The notes: generated by a model from the sequence alone, not told the origin. DNA of 36,892 nt from CAYUCY01 sp964443525 (GCA_964443525.1 CAYUCY010000008.1:1-36892), one strand, 5' to 3'; positions 1 through 8,945 are shown, numbered from the stretch's first letter. Made by a program: numbers and translations.

Positions 1-33
1 ATCCTGTGCTCTATCCGGCTGAGCTACGAGCGC
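1..33 (-). tRNA. tRNA, probably Arg, 5' part only (cut by window edge)
   Basis: On the minus strand the sequence starts GCGCTCGTAGCTCAGCCGG and continues through a GAGC that closes the D stem and a CAGGA 5' anticodon stem strand. The seven-base acceptor strand, TA at positions 8-9 and the GCTC/GAGC D stem are all present. The anticodon itself lies beyond the window, so the Arg assignment rests only on similarity to alphaproteobacterial tRNA-Arg(CCU). It could be another isoacceptor. Confidence 0.75.
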
Positions 34-91
34 AACGGCATCAATCTAGTATAGATCGTGGCGAAAACCAAGGGGCTTCTCTCAAAAACGA

Positions 92-2764
92 TTAAGAGAG
101 ATCCAATCGAATGACTTTTTTTCCCGGAAGATGATTATCAAGAATCTTAAAGCCCAAAGATTTTGCCAAGACCAACATGGCTTGATTTTGAGCGGATACA
201 CTGCCCGAGAGGACTTTTGTTCCCAAGTCCCGGTGATAGGAGGTCAATGCTTTTACAAGGATTTTTCCAATTCCCTTGCCTTTGGCTTCTTCCGAGATGA
301 TGACGGCAAACTCGGCCTCGGCAATGCGAGAGCTGAGGAGGGATCGAGCAAAGCCACAGATTTTTCCTTCCATTTCTTGTGCAATAAAAGACATCTCACG
401 ATCATAGTCAATTTGAGTTAGTCTGTTCAATTGGCTTGGGTGAAGACAATGCACGGGAGGAATGAAGCGATGGTCGATCTCGCTTTCTCTAATTTGGCAG
501 AGAAAGTCTTGCAAGGCTTTTGTGTCAGAAGGTTCGATGGGCCTCAAGGTCAGAGAAGATCCGTCCTCAAATCGAACCTTGGATACTTGATCCTCAGGAT
601 ACGGCCGGATGGCGAGATGGAATTTTTTTTGCGTGGCGCGGGGATCTAATTTAATTCTGGCATCGAGCGCCAAAAGGCCGCTTTCGGTTGCAAGGAGAGG
701 GTTAATATCAAGGTCAACCACTTCTGCAAGATCGATGACAAGTTGAGAGAGATTTAAGAGGGCCTGATTCAAAGCATCCAGCGGCATGGGCTTTTGATCC
801 CGAAAGCCTTTCAGAAGCTTATAAATGCGGGTGCTTTCGATCATATGGCGGGCGAGGGTTTGGTTCAGAGGAGGAAGAGCAACTGCTTTATCTTTCAAAA
901 CTTCAACGGCCTTACCACCCGCTCCGAATAGAAGCGTAGGCCCGAAGATAGGGTCGCTCGTCAGTCCCAAAATCAGCTCATAGGCTCCCAAAAGAGAAAC
1001 CATTTTCTCAAGAGTAAAGCCTTCAATCGTCGCATCCGGTCTCTTTTTCCGAACGGTTCGGAGCATTTTTTTGGCAGCCGCTTCCACCTCATCCGGGGAG
1101 GTAAGATTCAGGACGACCCCCTCCACATCCGATTTATGGAGGAGCTGAGGAGAAAAAATTTTAAGAGCAACAGGGCTTTTCAATTCTTGTGCTTTTTGAC
1201 GTGCTTCTTTCGGTGTCTTGATGAAATAAGAGTCGTTGACGGGAAAGTCGTAACATTTCAAGATTTCTTTTGAGCGAACAATATCAAGAACACCTCCGTT
1301 CGGCTCTTCTTTCAGGAAAGCATCGATCAGCCCCCGAGCCTTATCTTTTGATACTCGGCTTTTGATTTGCTTTACGAAAGCTGTCTCAAGAAGAATCTTC
1401 TGATTCTTTTGATATAGCCGGTAATAAGTAAAAGCAGAGATAGCTTGTTCAGGGGTCGTAAAGGTCGGGATGCCTCTGTCTGTAAAGAGCTTTCGGGCAT
1501 CGGAGGCAACGTGATCTCCCGCCCAGACCGTTAAAATTCTCTCTTTGTGTTTTTGAGAGACTTCAATGACCTCTTGGGCCGCTTCAACGGCATTGACTGT
1601 TCCGACGGGGGCATGCATCACAAGAAGGGTCTCGATTTCTGGTGCGTTTAGGAGGATGTTAAGAGCTTCCGCGTAACGCTGGCCCGTGGCGTCACCGATA
1701 ATGTCGACGGGGTTTCCCTTAGACCAAGAGGCGGGTAAGACCTGATCCAGCTTCTTCAAGGTTGATTCTGAGAGAACGCAGGGATTCTGCCCCAGCTTTT
1801 CGTAGAGCTCATCAGCCGCGAGGACGCCGAGACCACCCCCATTTGTCATGATTGCAAGATTCTCTCCCCAACGGGGACGCGTCCTCCCCAGAACCTCTAC
1901 GGCGGCAAACAAGTCCTCGATATGGTAAACACGTAAAGCGCCCGCTCTTTTAAGAGCCTCGTCAAAAACATCATCAGATCCCGAGAGCGCGCCTGTATGC
2001 GTTGCCGCTGCTTGAGCTCCTGCTTGAAAGCGCCCCGCTTTCATTGCAACAACAGGTTTGTTTCGAGAGGCTGCGCGCACCGCCGACATGAACTTTCTGG
2101 CATCTCCCACCGATTCGATATAAAGGAGGATTGCATCGGTCTTGGGATCGTTCGCAACGTAATCGACCACGTCGCTGAGGTCTACATCGAGACTGTCACC
2201 CAAAGAGACAAAATAAGAAAATCCAACCTCACGATCATAGGACCAATCAAGAACGGACGTGCACATGGCGCCTGATTGAGAGATAAACGCCAAGTTTCCG
2301 GGACGCGCCTTCAGGTGGGCAAAAGAAGCATTCATCCAGGCATTAGGTGCCATCACTCCTAGACAATTAGGTCCTACGACACGCATCAGATAGGATTGAG
2401 CTTTCTCTAGGACATAAGACTCATAAGCGATACGCTCGACGGGTGTCGTTTTATCGCTGGCTGTGATGATGATAACGGCTTTAACACCTTTTTTGCCCAG
2501 TTTCTCTATGGTAGCGGGAATTGAGAGGGGTGGAATTGCAACGACGGCAAGATCGGGAGTAAGAGGCAAATCTTCCAAAGAGGGATAACAAAAAATGCCG
2601 GCAATGCTGGACTCATGAGGGTTTATGGGGAAAATAGGGCCTTTAAATTCCCCCTCCAAAAGATTATGAATTAAGAGATTTCCAACTGTTCTGCGTTTAT
2701 TCGATGCTCCCAGAACAGCAATCGATTCAGGCTCAAAAAGATGATGTAAATTTCGTGTGCTCAT
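92..2764 (-). CDS. NDP-forming acyl-CoA synthetase fused to a GNAT acetyltransferase (PatZ-like)
   Basis: The protein has 890 residues from the chosen start. The N-terminal part is a CoA-binding Rossmann domain (LFEPESIAVLGASNK) followed by a succinyl-CoA-synthetase-like domain, the middle part (about 490-720) is an ATP-grasp domain, and the last 150 residues (from LRPIEPSD) are a GNAT fold. This order and length match the PatZ/YfiQ lysine acetyltransferases (E. coli protein 886 residues), which acetylate metabolic enzymes such as acetyl-CoA synthetase. The reading frame extends 37 codons further upstream, but the ATG at 2764 has GGAGG seven bases before it and gives the family N-terminus. 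His256, in THTGALSGSD, sits where ADP-forming acetyl-CoA synthetases carry their phosphorylated histidine, so the synthetase half may be active. Whether the role is protein acetylation, acyl-CoA synthesis or both cannot be told from sequence. Confidence 0.9.
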   Translation of the reverse strand: MSTRNLHHLFEPESIAVLGASNKRRTVGNLLIHNLLEGEFKGPIFPINPHESSIAGIFCYPSLEDLPLTPDLAVVAIPPLSIPATIEKLGKKGVKAVIIITASDKTTPVERIAYESYVLEKAQSYLMRVVGPNCLGVMAPNAWMNASFAHLKARPGNLAFISQSGAMCTSVLDWSYDREVGFSYFVSLGDSLDVDLSDVVDYVANDPKTDAILLYIESVGDARKFMSAVRAASRNKPVVAMKAGRFQAGAQAAATHTGALSGSDDVFDEALKRAGALRVYHIEDLFAAVEVLGRTRPRWGENLAIMTNGGGLGVLAADELYEKLGQNPCVLSESTLKKLDQVLPASWSKGNPVDIIGDATGQRYAEALNILLNAPEIETLLVMHAPVGTVNAVEAAQEVIEVSQKHKERILTVWAGDHVASDARKLFTDRGIPTFTTPEQAISAFTYYRLYQKNQKILLETAFVKQIKSRVSKDKARGLIDAFLKEEPNGGVLDIVRSKEILKCYDFPVNDSYFIKTPKEARQKAQELKSPVALKIFSPQLLHKSDVEGVVLNLTSPDEVEAAAKKMLRTVRKKRPDATIEGFTLEKMVSLLGAYELILGLTSDPIFGPTLLFGAGGKAVEVLKDKAVALPPLNQTLARHMIESTRIYKLLKGFRDQKPMPLDALNQALLNLSQLVIDLAEVVDLDINPLLATESGLLALDARIKLDPRATQKKFHLAIRPYPEDQVSKVRFEDGSSLTLRPIEPSDTKALQDFLCQIRESEIDHRFIPPVHCLHPSQLNRLTQIDYDREMSFIAQEMEGKICGFARSLLSSRIAEAEFAVIISEEAKGKGIGKILVKALTSYHRDLGTKVLSGSVSAQNQAMLVLAKSLGFKILDNHLPGKKVIRLDLS

Positions 2765-2925
2765 AAAGCCTCCGTTCTTCCTATGGTCTCCCAAAAAGAC
2801 CAATTCGTAAAGACGACTCTGAGTGTTTCTTAGAAACATTGAGCTGTCATGTTTGTAAAATTTCTCCTCTTGCATTCTTGGGAGAGATTGGGGAAACTCG
2901 GCTCAAGAAATGAAGGAGTGCTCAG

Positions 2926-3363
2926 ATGATAAAAGTTAGAAAAGGTTTTGCTTTGACTGTCCTGCTCGGCCTTACGGGTTGTGCCTCGGACCAGGTTGTA
3001 GATGAGCTTCATATCGATCAAGTCTCACCCTCGACCCCGCCTTTGGCGTCGGATGTTTTGCAGCAGTTGGTGTCAAGCTGTAGAGCGCAAGTCGACGATT
3101 TATGGAGTAAGCGTACCTTGGTCTCTCAAGCGGGACAAAAAGATTTTTCGATTGCCATGGGACGGGCTTCCCGTCTTTGTGATTTGTTCCAAGACTATAT
3201 CAATGAACTCCGCAAAGCGACGGAGCACGAACATCGCTACCAAGAAGCCCTTCAACAGGCTCAAGCAATTTTGGGTGGCCAACGAGGAGGACCCTCCGTT
3301 CCTTATGAGCCGGCACCCGCTGTTGAGACTGAAAGCTCGATTCAAACGGTTCCTCTGGATTAG
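2926..3363 (+). CDS. Small predicted lipoprotein of unknown function
   Basis: The protein has 145 residues. It begins with a charged n-region (MIKVRKG), a hydrophobic stretch and a lipobox, LTGC, with the cysteine at residue 19, so it should be cleaved by signal peptidase II and anchored in a membrane. The middle part is helical and rich in Gln, Arg and Ala. The tail is rich in Pro and Glu and looks disordered. A ribosome binding site (GAAGGAG) precedes the ATG. I do not recognise the family. It is divergent from the acyl-CoA synthetase gene and directly abuts the metallopeptidase gene, which lies in the same reading frame after a single TAG stop and one sense codon, so the two are probably co-transcribed. 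Confidence 0.75.
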   Translation: MIKVRKGFALTVLLGLTGCASDQVVDELHIDQVSPSTPPLASDVLQQLVSSCRAQVDDLWSKRTLVSQAGQKDFSIAMGRASRLCDLFQDYINELRKATEHEHRYQEALQQAQAILGGQRGGPSVPYEPAPAVETESSIQTVPLD

Positions 3364-3366
3364 GTC

Positions 3367-4032
3367 TTGGGATCCGATACTCTTCCGGCTCACGTTATTC
3401 TGAGGCGAAATCCTCGTTGCATCCGGCTTCGGCTGGCAATCGATTACCGCTTGAGGAAAGCAGTTCTGTCCGCTCCTCCCGCGACAGGAATTGCTGACAT
3501 CCGGGGCTTCCTCGACCGATCTCGGTCCTGGATCGAAGCAAGGCTTAAGGAACTTCCCCCCAAGGGAGAAGAATTAAAGGAGGTTTCGGTTGAAGGGCTT
3601 ATCTACAAAGTCGTCCCGGGTGCGAGGGTTCATATTTCGGACGAGAGACGGGAAGTGACACTCCCCCTTGAAGAACCCCATGCAAAAGACCTTCTTTTAA
3701 GGGCTCTTAAAAAGCGGGCAGGGGAGAAGGTTCTCGCACACTGTGAAATTTTTTCTCAGCTCTTAGAGGTACCTTTTCGGAAAATCAGCTTAAGGGAAAC
3801 TAAGAGTCGTTGGGGGAGTTGTTCGAGCGAAGGAAATCTGAATTTCTCCTGGCGACTGATTTTGGCTCCCCCTGACGTATTGGCTTATGTGTGCGCGCAT
3901 GAAGTTGCTCACCTGAAGGAGATGAATCACAGTCGTCGTTTTTGGAGCCTCGTTGCGGAGCTCAAGCCCGGCTATAGGCAACAGATCCTCTGGCTCAAGA
4001 AAAACGGGAAACTCTTGCAAGCTTCTCTATAA
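3367..4032 (+). CDS. YgjP/SprT-like zinc metallopeptidase (DUF45)
   Basis: The protein has 221 residues, the usual size for the YgjP-like family. The zinc site is visible as HEVAH (178-182) with a third ligand His188 in MNHSRRFW, preceded by the family signature ETKSRWGSCSSEGNLNFSWRL. No signal peptide is seen, so it should be cytoplasmic. The start is uncertain: the first usable codon is TTG at 3367, one codon after the TAG stop of the lipoprotein gene and in the same frame, with no clear ribosome binding site. Translation probably depends on coupling to the upstream gene. The family is widespread, but its substrate is not well established. Confidence 0.85.
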   Translation: MGSDTLPAHVILRRNPRCIRLRLAIDYRLRKAVLSAPPATGIADIRGFLDRSRSWIEARLKELPPKGEELKEVSVEGLIYKVVPGARVHISDERREVTLPLEEPHAKDLLLRALKKRAGEKVLAHCEIFSQLLEVPFRKISLRETKSRWGSCSSEGNLNFSWRLILAPPDVLAYVCAHEVAHLKEMNHSRRFWSLVAELKPGYRQQILWLKKNGKLLQASL

Positions 4033-4236
4033 GGCTAGAGATCTCTCCTGAAAATCCGAATCTTTCAAGGGTTTGACACCGACAATATATCATCCTCAAA
4101 AATCAGGAGGGACTCAGCTGGGATACGAGAAGCGTGAAGTTTCTTTTGAGGTCACCCTTTTGTAAAAAAGAGAATGATCCCTTTAACCCTCAGGTAATCT
4201 AAGGTATGCTGAATTGAAAAAGTCGGGAGTACCTAA

Positions 4237-4593
4237 ATGAAAAATAATTTTTGTTGGATGCAGCTTCAAACCGTCAGCTCAAAAGATGCCGTCGATTTCT
4301 ATTCGCACCTGTTTGATTGGGAGATGACACAAAATGACGAACCCGATCATCCCTATATCGAGATCGATGCGGGGGAGGGACCCATGGGCGGCGTGCTTGA
4401 GGTCGGGGAAGAGGGTTCCGGGTGGCTTCCTTTCGTTCAGGTGGAGGATATTAAAGCCAGCACGAAAAAGGCTAAGTTTTTAGGGGCGGATATCATCGTC
4501 GATTCCCACTCGATTAGTAACGGAGGGATTTATAGTGTTCTTGTGGACCCTACGGGAGCGCCCATCGGACTATACCAGCCTCCGAAAAAATAA
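4237..4593 (+). CDS. VOC (glyoxalase/bleomycin-resistance fold) family protein
   Basis: The protein has 118 residues and one vicinal-oxygen-chelate unit pair. It has the typical opening (FCWMQLQTVSSKDAVDFYSHLFDW), a central SGWLPFVQVEDI strand and the closing SVLVDPTGAPIGLYQP. This subgroup is usually annotated as a glyoxalase-like predicted enzyme; the substrate is unknown. The ATG has GGGAG upstream. Its stop codon directly abuts the ATG of rsmE, so the two are very likely one transcript. Confidence 0.85.
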   Translation: MKNNFCWMQLQTVSSKDAVDFYSHLFDWEMTQNDEPDHPYIEIDAGEGPMGGVLEVGEEGSGWLPFVQVEDIKASTKKAKFLGADIIVDSHSISNGGIYSVLVDPTGAPIGLYQPPKK

Positions 4594-5316
4594 ATGTCCA
4601 GAAAGCCGCCGCGCCTTTATGTCCGAAATCCTTTGAGCCATCGGGGACAACACGTTGCTTTGACACCCGAACAAGCACACTATTTGAGGAATGTTCTTCG
4701 TCTCGGAGAAGACAGTGGCCTCATCGTCTTTGACGGCGCTTCGGGAGCTTGGGAGGGTAAGCTTCAGTATCCTTCGAAAAAATCAGCCGAGATCTCTCTG
4801 GAGTCCAAAGTTCAACAGCAGCAGGGAAGTACCCCGATCGAACTTTTCTTTGCCCTCATTAAACCGTATCGTCTTTCTTTTCTGATTGAAAAAGCCGTCG
4901 AATTAAATGTTGGTGCCCTGCATCCTCTTTTGACTGAACATACGGTCATCCGAAAACTTAATCCTGAAAAAACGGAGGCTCAGATTATCGAGGCGTGCGA
5001 GCAATCGGAACGCCTGACGATTCCCGCCTTAAGGCCTCTTAAAACGCTTCAGGAAGCCGTTTTGAACTGGCAAAGTCGCGGTCCTCTTCTCTTGTGCGAT
5101 GAAAGAGGTGAGGGGAAGTCTCTTTTTGAGTGGGTATCTAGCCGAGACAAGGAATCTCCTCTCGGGATTCTTGTCGGTCCCGAAGGAGGATTTTCTCCAA
5201 AGGAGTTCGAGTTTCTCGATCAAATAGAATCGGTTCAGCGTGTGTCGCTTGGCTCCACCATCTTAAGATCCGAAACTGCTGCAATCGCTGCTCTGGCCAT
5301 TCTTGCTTTGCGTTAA
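4594..5316 (+). CDS. rsmE: 16S rRNA (uracil1498-N3)-methyltransferase RsmE
   Basis: The protein has 240 residues, the family length. It has an N-terminal PUA-like domain (RLYVRNPLSHRGQHVALTPEQAHYLRNVLR) and a C-terminal SPOUT methyltransferase domain with the knot motifs GPEGGFSPKE and LGSTILRSETAA. RsmE methylates U1498 of 16S rRNA in the assembled 30S subunit using SAM. The ATG follows the upstream stop with no spacer. Its end overlaps the end of the convergent radC gene by three bases (5314-5316 against 5313-5315). Confidence 0.96.
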   Translation: MSRKPPRLYVRNPLSHRGQHVALTPEQAHYLRNVLRLGEDSGLIVFDGASGAWEGKLQYPSKKSAEISLESKVQQQQGSTPIELFFALIKPYRLSFLIEKAVELNVGALHPLLTEHTVIRKLNPEKTEAQIIEACEQSERLTIPALRPLKTLQEAVLNWQSRGPLLLCDERGEGKSLFEWVSSRDKESPLGILVGPEGGFSPKEFEFLDQIESVQRVSLGSTILRSETAAIAALAILALR

Positions 5317-5996
5317 ATAAGATTCTCCGCTCGTAAGGAGACATGCTTTCCTTTGCCGATAATGACGTGATCGAAGAGAGAAACATTGATCGTATCAACG
5401 GCTTCTTTCACCTTTCGTGTCATGTCGATGTCGGCTCGAGAGGGTGTCGGGTCTCCGCTCGGGTGGTTATGAACAAGGATAAGGCTTGAAGCACCCACTT
5501 CAAGGCACCTTTTGACAATTTCTCGGACATAGATCGGGGCTTGATCAACGGTTCCCTGTTGCTGAATTTCATCCGTCAGCAATTTATTTTTTCGATCGAG
5601 AAAGAGAAGCCTCAGTTGCTCTACCTTGAGATGATCCATTTGAAGGTGACAATAATCAATCACATTTTGGTAGGTTGAAATTTTAATAGCTTCCTGAGAG
5701 AGCTTGCTTTTAGAAAGTAATGAGGAAATCACGAAGGTCGCACGGATAGCCGCCAGTACCGACGGTGTAACGCCCGGTTTCTTGGAAAGCTCTTTAAGGT
5801 CCGTCTTAAAAACGGCCTCCAAAGAGCCGCAGGATTGAATCAAACTTTTAGCCAGAGGTTTTACGTCTGCTCTGGGATTGGCTGAAAAAAGAACGAGCTC
5901 TAGAAGTTCGTAATCAGTGACAGCCTTCTCTTCGCCTTGAAGGAACCTGGAGCGGAGCCGGTTTCGGTGTCCTTGGGCATGTTTTTGAGGATCCAT
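5313..5996 (-). CDS. radC: RadC family protein (JAB1/MPN metalloprotease-like domain)
   Basis: The protein has 227 residues from the ATG at 5996, close to E. coli RadC (222). It has an N-terminal helix-hairpin-helix-like part (HRNRLRSRFL, LLELVLFSANPRADVKPLAK) and a C-terminal JAMM metal site, HNHPSGDPTPSRAD, with both histidines and the aspartate present. The frame stays open 39 codons further upstream, but that extension runs into the divergent EAL gene and has no family character, so the shorter start was chosen. The historic link to DNA repair is weak and the biochemical role is unsettled. Confidence 0.93.
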   Translation of the reverse strand: MDPQKHAQGHRNRLRSRFLQGEEKAVTDYELLELVLFSANPRADVKPLAKSLIQSCGSLEAVFKTDLKELSKKPGVTPSVLAAIRATFVISSLLSKSKLSQEAIKISTYQNVIDYCHLQMDHLKVEQLRLLFLDRKNKLLTDEIQQQGTVDQAPIYVREIVKRCLEVGASSLILVHNHPSGDPTPSRADIDMTRKVKEAVDTINVSLFDHVIIGKGKHVSLRAENLI

Positions 5997-6073
5997 ATTA
6001 GAATCTCTTGATCTTTTCAGCGTTCCCTGTTGATGGTATTTTATATAGACTGGATAAAAAAGAAAGAGTTGAA

Positions 6074-7753
6074 GTGAGGCTTTCCGACCTATCACGATCT
6101 TTGCTTTTTCCAAAGGGGACGGCCGTCTCCCTTTTCGTATTGCTTGCCGTATCCATAACGCTTCTAATTGCCCTTGTCGTTTACGTCACGGGAGGGACTC
6201 GGTTTTCCTACCTTCACCTCATGTATCTGCCGATCCTTTTTGCAGGTGTCAGTTTGAGACTATGGGGAGGTCTCGGAATCGCTCTTTTAGCAGGACTCCT
6301 ATTAGGCCCCCTCATGCCCGAACATGTAGAATCACAAATTTATCAAAGCCCCACCATTTGGATTTTGAGAACTCTTTTCTTTACGCTCGTAGGGCTCGCA
6401 GCTGGACTGTCCGGATCCTTCTTTCGAGTCTATCTGAAGGATTTGGAGGACCGCCTGAAAATAAATTCTTTAACCCGTCTCCCCAACTTATTCGGATTTG
6501 AGGAAGACGTTAAAAAACGAAGAGAGGAAAATCCGCAAATCCTTTCGGGGGCGATCGCAGTGCAGTTAAAAAGACTTCGCACGATTGAAAAAGTGATTGG
6601 GCCAAAGGGTGTTGATCGATTGATTCAGGAAGTTGCGAAACGTATTGATCGATCCGCTTTTTCGCAAACACTTATCTGTCATGCCGATCCCGCCACCTTT
6701 ATTCTTTATGTGGAGGATCAACGGGACCTGGAAAGGAATGCGGAAAGAATACGTCAAGGAATTGGCTCCATCTTTAACGTAGATCATATTCCTATCTTTG
6801 CCGAAGTTTACTACGGCCTTGTGAAAGCGAAAAGTGTTCACGAAACAACGGAAAGCCTTGTGCGTCGGGCAAAGGTAGCCGTTGACCGCGCGATGACCAC
6901 GGGACGACAAAAGGCCTGGTTTGATGAAAGAGACGACGAGCTTGCAAAACGCAACGTTCGCCTTATTCATGATCTTCAATTAGCCCTTCAAGAAGACCAA
7001 TTGCTTCTCTATTATCAGCCGAAAATGAATCTCAAAACCGAAAAGATGGAAGGTGCGGAAGCTTTGGTTCGTTGGATGCATCCGAAGCTCGGGATGATTT
7101 CACCTGCCGATTTTATTCCGCTTACCGAAAATACCTTGTTGATTAATCCTTTTACAAAATGGCTACTCACAAACTCTATAAAACACCTACGTTCTTGGTT
7201 GGATAAAGATTTAAGCCTTCTCCTTTCCATCAATTTTTCAATGAAAAATTTTCTGGATGCCGGTGTTCTTGAGCATTTAAGAGACCTGCTTCGAGAGTAT
7301 GACATTCCTAAAAATGCCCTTGAAATAGAAGTCACGGAAACATCCGTTGCAGAAAATATCATGGCTGTTGGAGACGTTCTTCAAAACTTACGCTCCATGG
7401 GTATTAAAATTGCAGTGGATGATTATGGGACGGGTCAGTCTTCCCTTCAATATCTCTTCGAATTACCTTTAGATACGATTAAAATAGATCGGGTTTTTAT
7501 TGACTCTCTTCTTACGAATTCTGCTGCCGAAGCCATTGTGCGCAGTGCTATTCACTTGGCTCATGAATTAAATCTATCCGTTGTTGCTGAAGGAGTTGAA
7601 ACACAAGAACAGCTTTTTAAATTAAAAGATTTAAAATGTGATCAGGCACAGGGTTTCTATATAGCAAAACCTATGCCGTCAGAACTTGCAACGGAATGGA
7701 TTATATCTAAAAACCAAGGAATCCAAGGTTCTAGGGAGTCTCGTAAAATTTAA
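6074..7753 (+). CDS. Membrane-bound cyclic-di-GMP phosphodiesterase (degenerate GGDEF + EAL)
   Basis: From the GTG at 6074 the protein has 559 residues. Two or more membrane helices occupy about residues 14-120. A GGDEF-fold domain follows (NSLTRLPNLFGFEED), but the signature loop reads DPATF, so it should not make c-di-GMP. The EAL domain then shows EALVRW, SINFS, EVTET, VDDYGTGQSS, IKIDRVFI, AEGVET and QGFYIAKP, covering the usual metal and substrate ligands, so c-di-GMP hydrolysis is likely. The start is unsure: the frame opens at a TTG at 6008, but the GTG at 6074 has AGAAAGAG just upstream. It is divergent from radC and precedes ctrA on the same strand, separated by 180 bases. Confidence 0.9.
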   Translation: MRLSDLSRSLLFPKGTAVSLFVLLAVSITLLIALVVYVTGGTRFSYLHLMYLPILFAGVSLRLWGGLGIALLAGLLLGPLMPEHVESQIYQSPTIWILRTLFFTLVGLAAGLSGSFFRVYLKDLEDRLKINSLTRLPNLFGFEEDVKKRREENPQILSGAIAVQLKRLRTIEKVIGPKGVDRLIQEVAKRIDRSAFSQTLICHADPATFILYVEDQRDLERNAERIRQGIGSIFNVDHIPIFAEVYYGLVKAKSVHETTESLVRRAKVAVDRAMTTGRQKAWFDERDDELAKRNVRLIHDLQLALQEDQLLLYYQPKMNLKTEKMEGAEALVRWMHPKLGMISPADFIPLTENTLLINPFTKWLLTNSIKHLRSWLDKDLSLLLSINFSMKNFLDAGVLEHLRDLLREYDIPKNALEIEVTETSVAENIMAVGDVLQNLRSMGIKIAVDDYGTGQSSLQYLFELPLDTIKIDRVFIDSLLTNSAAEAIVRSAIHLAHELNLSVVAEGVETQEQLFKLKDLKCDQAQGFYIAKPMPSELATEWIISKNQGIQGSRESRKI

Positions 7754-7933
7754 AAGAAGGTAGGTTGATAACATAATTCTAAAAACATCTCGAGATTTTA
7801 TTGAAGGGATAGGCATTATTTAAAAGCTAAGATTTGATTTATAGAAATTTAAATTTTTTCTTAACAAAACCTTGAGAGTATGTTCTAATAAAGGTGTGCC
7901 TAATAAAAATAATAATTTGAGGGGGAGGTAAGA

Positions 7934-8674
7934 ATGCGTGTTTTGGTGATCGAAGATGATCAGGCAACCTCAAAAACCATCCAAGCGGCTCTAAAAACAG
8001 AGGGTTTCGTGTGTGACTCCACTGAAGTTGGAGAAGATGGCCTCGAAATCGCGCGTCATTATGATTATGATTTGATTGTTCTTGATTTGATGTTACCCGA
8101 TATCGATGGGTACGAGATTCTAAGGCGTTTACGTGCCGTCCATGTGTCAACCCCCGTCTTAATCTTATCCGGTCTTTCCGAGATCGATGACAAAATCAAA
8201 GGACTCGGTTTCGGTGCCGACGATTATATTACAAAACCCTTTAACAAGGATGAGTTGGTGGCTCGTGTTCGAGCCGTGATCCGTCGTTCGAAGGGGCATC
8301 CGAATTCCGTGATTCAAGTCGGTCGTCTGACAATTGACCTTAATACGAAAACCGTGGATGCAAACGGGAAGAGCCTGAAGTTGACGGGGCGAGAGTACGC
8401 GATTCTTGAACTCCTTGCCATTCGTAAGGGTGCAACTCTTTCTAAAGAAATTTTCCTGAATCACCTTTACGGCGGAATGGAAGAGCCTGAATTTAAGATT
8501 ATCGATGTTTTCGTGTGTAAACTTCGCAAGAAACTTGCCGATGCTCTGGATGGAGAAAACTATATCGAGACCGTCTGGGGACGCGGCTATGTTCTGCGGG
8601 AACCCTCCAACGAGGACACAGCGGATTTTTCCCTTGATAATCCCCGAGTGGGGACGGGAACTTACTTAAGTTAA
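7934..8674 (+). CDS. ctrA: Cell-cycle response regulator CtrA
   Basis: The protein has 246 residues: a receiver domain (1-115) with acidic pocket E7/D8/D9, phosphoacceptor Asp51 (VLDLMLPD), Ser79 and Lys101 (TKPF), then an OmpR-type winged helix (about 125-230) with the CtrA-like LTGREYAILELLAIRKGATLSKEIFLNHLYGG and VCKLRKKL recognition helix. It ends in a short acidic tail. CtrA controls cell division, DNA methylation and polar genes in alphaproteobacteria. The start is firm: GGGGGAGG lies just before the ATG. Upstream, TTAA-N8-TTAAC (beginning about 7849) resembles a CtrA site with one base too many in the spacer, so autoregulation is possible but not shown. Confidence 0.96.
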   Translation: MRVLVIEDDQATSKTIQAALKTEGFVCDSTEVGEDGLEIARHYDYDLIVLDLMLPDIDGYEILRRLRAVHVSTPVLILSGLSEIDDKIKGLGFGADDYITKPFNKDELVARVRAVIRRSKGHPNSVIQVGRLTIDLNTKTVDANGKSLKLTGREYAILELLAIRKGATLSKEIFLNHLYGGMEEPEFKIIDVFVCKLRKKLADALDGENYIETVWGRGYVLREPSNEDTADFSLDNPRVGTGTYLS

Positions 8675-8686
8675 CCGCGTTTCACT

Positions 8687-8709
8687 AAGGGGCTCTTGAA
8701 AAGCCCCTT
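8687..8709 (+). terminator. Hairpin after ctrA, probable terminator
   Basis: AAGGGGCT and AGCCCCTT form an eight-base stem with a seven-base loop 12 bases after the ctrA stop. A T-rich run (TTTTTTACTTTTTG) follows, but about ten bases downstream rather than directly. It is therefore a plausible but imperfect intrinsic terminator. Confidence 0.55.
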
Positions 8710-8860
8710 CCTGCGAAGTTTTTTACTTTTTGTACAGTCACACAGAAAGAGCAGGTTCTTGTCAAAGCCGGTTTAAAAATGATGATTTGATCAAAATTTT
8801 TTTCAGACAAAATAAACCAAGATCAAGTATAATATGCAGTTTTTGATCCAACAGGTGTTG

Positions 8861-8875
8861 TTAACATTTCCTAAA
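8861..8875. promoter_or_regulatory. Near-match to a CtrA box
   Basis: TTAACATTTCCTAAA fits TTAA-N7-TTAA with one mismatch. It lies 69 bases upstream of the perfect box at 8930 in the same promoter region. Taken alone it is weak, because the surroundings are AT-rich. Confidence 0.3.
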
Positions 8876-8929
8876 AAAAGCCTTAAAAAATAAAAAAATG
8901 AAATATCTGAACACGCTCGGAAGGGTGTG

Positions 8930-8945
8930 TTAACGCTTTGTTAAT
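8930..8945. promoter_or_regulatory. CtrA box upstream of ihfA
   Basis: TTAACGCTTTGTTAAT is an exact match to TTAA-N7-TTAA, the site bound by phosphorylated CtrA. It overlaps the -35 element at 8938-8943, the position typical of CtrA-controlled promoters in Caulobacter and relatives. The ctrA gene itself is the adjacent upstream gene. The effect (activation or repression) cannot be read from sequence. Confidence 0.65.
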
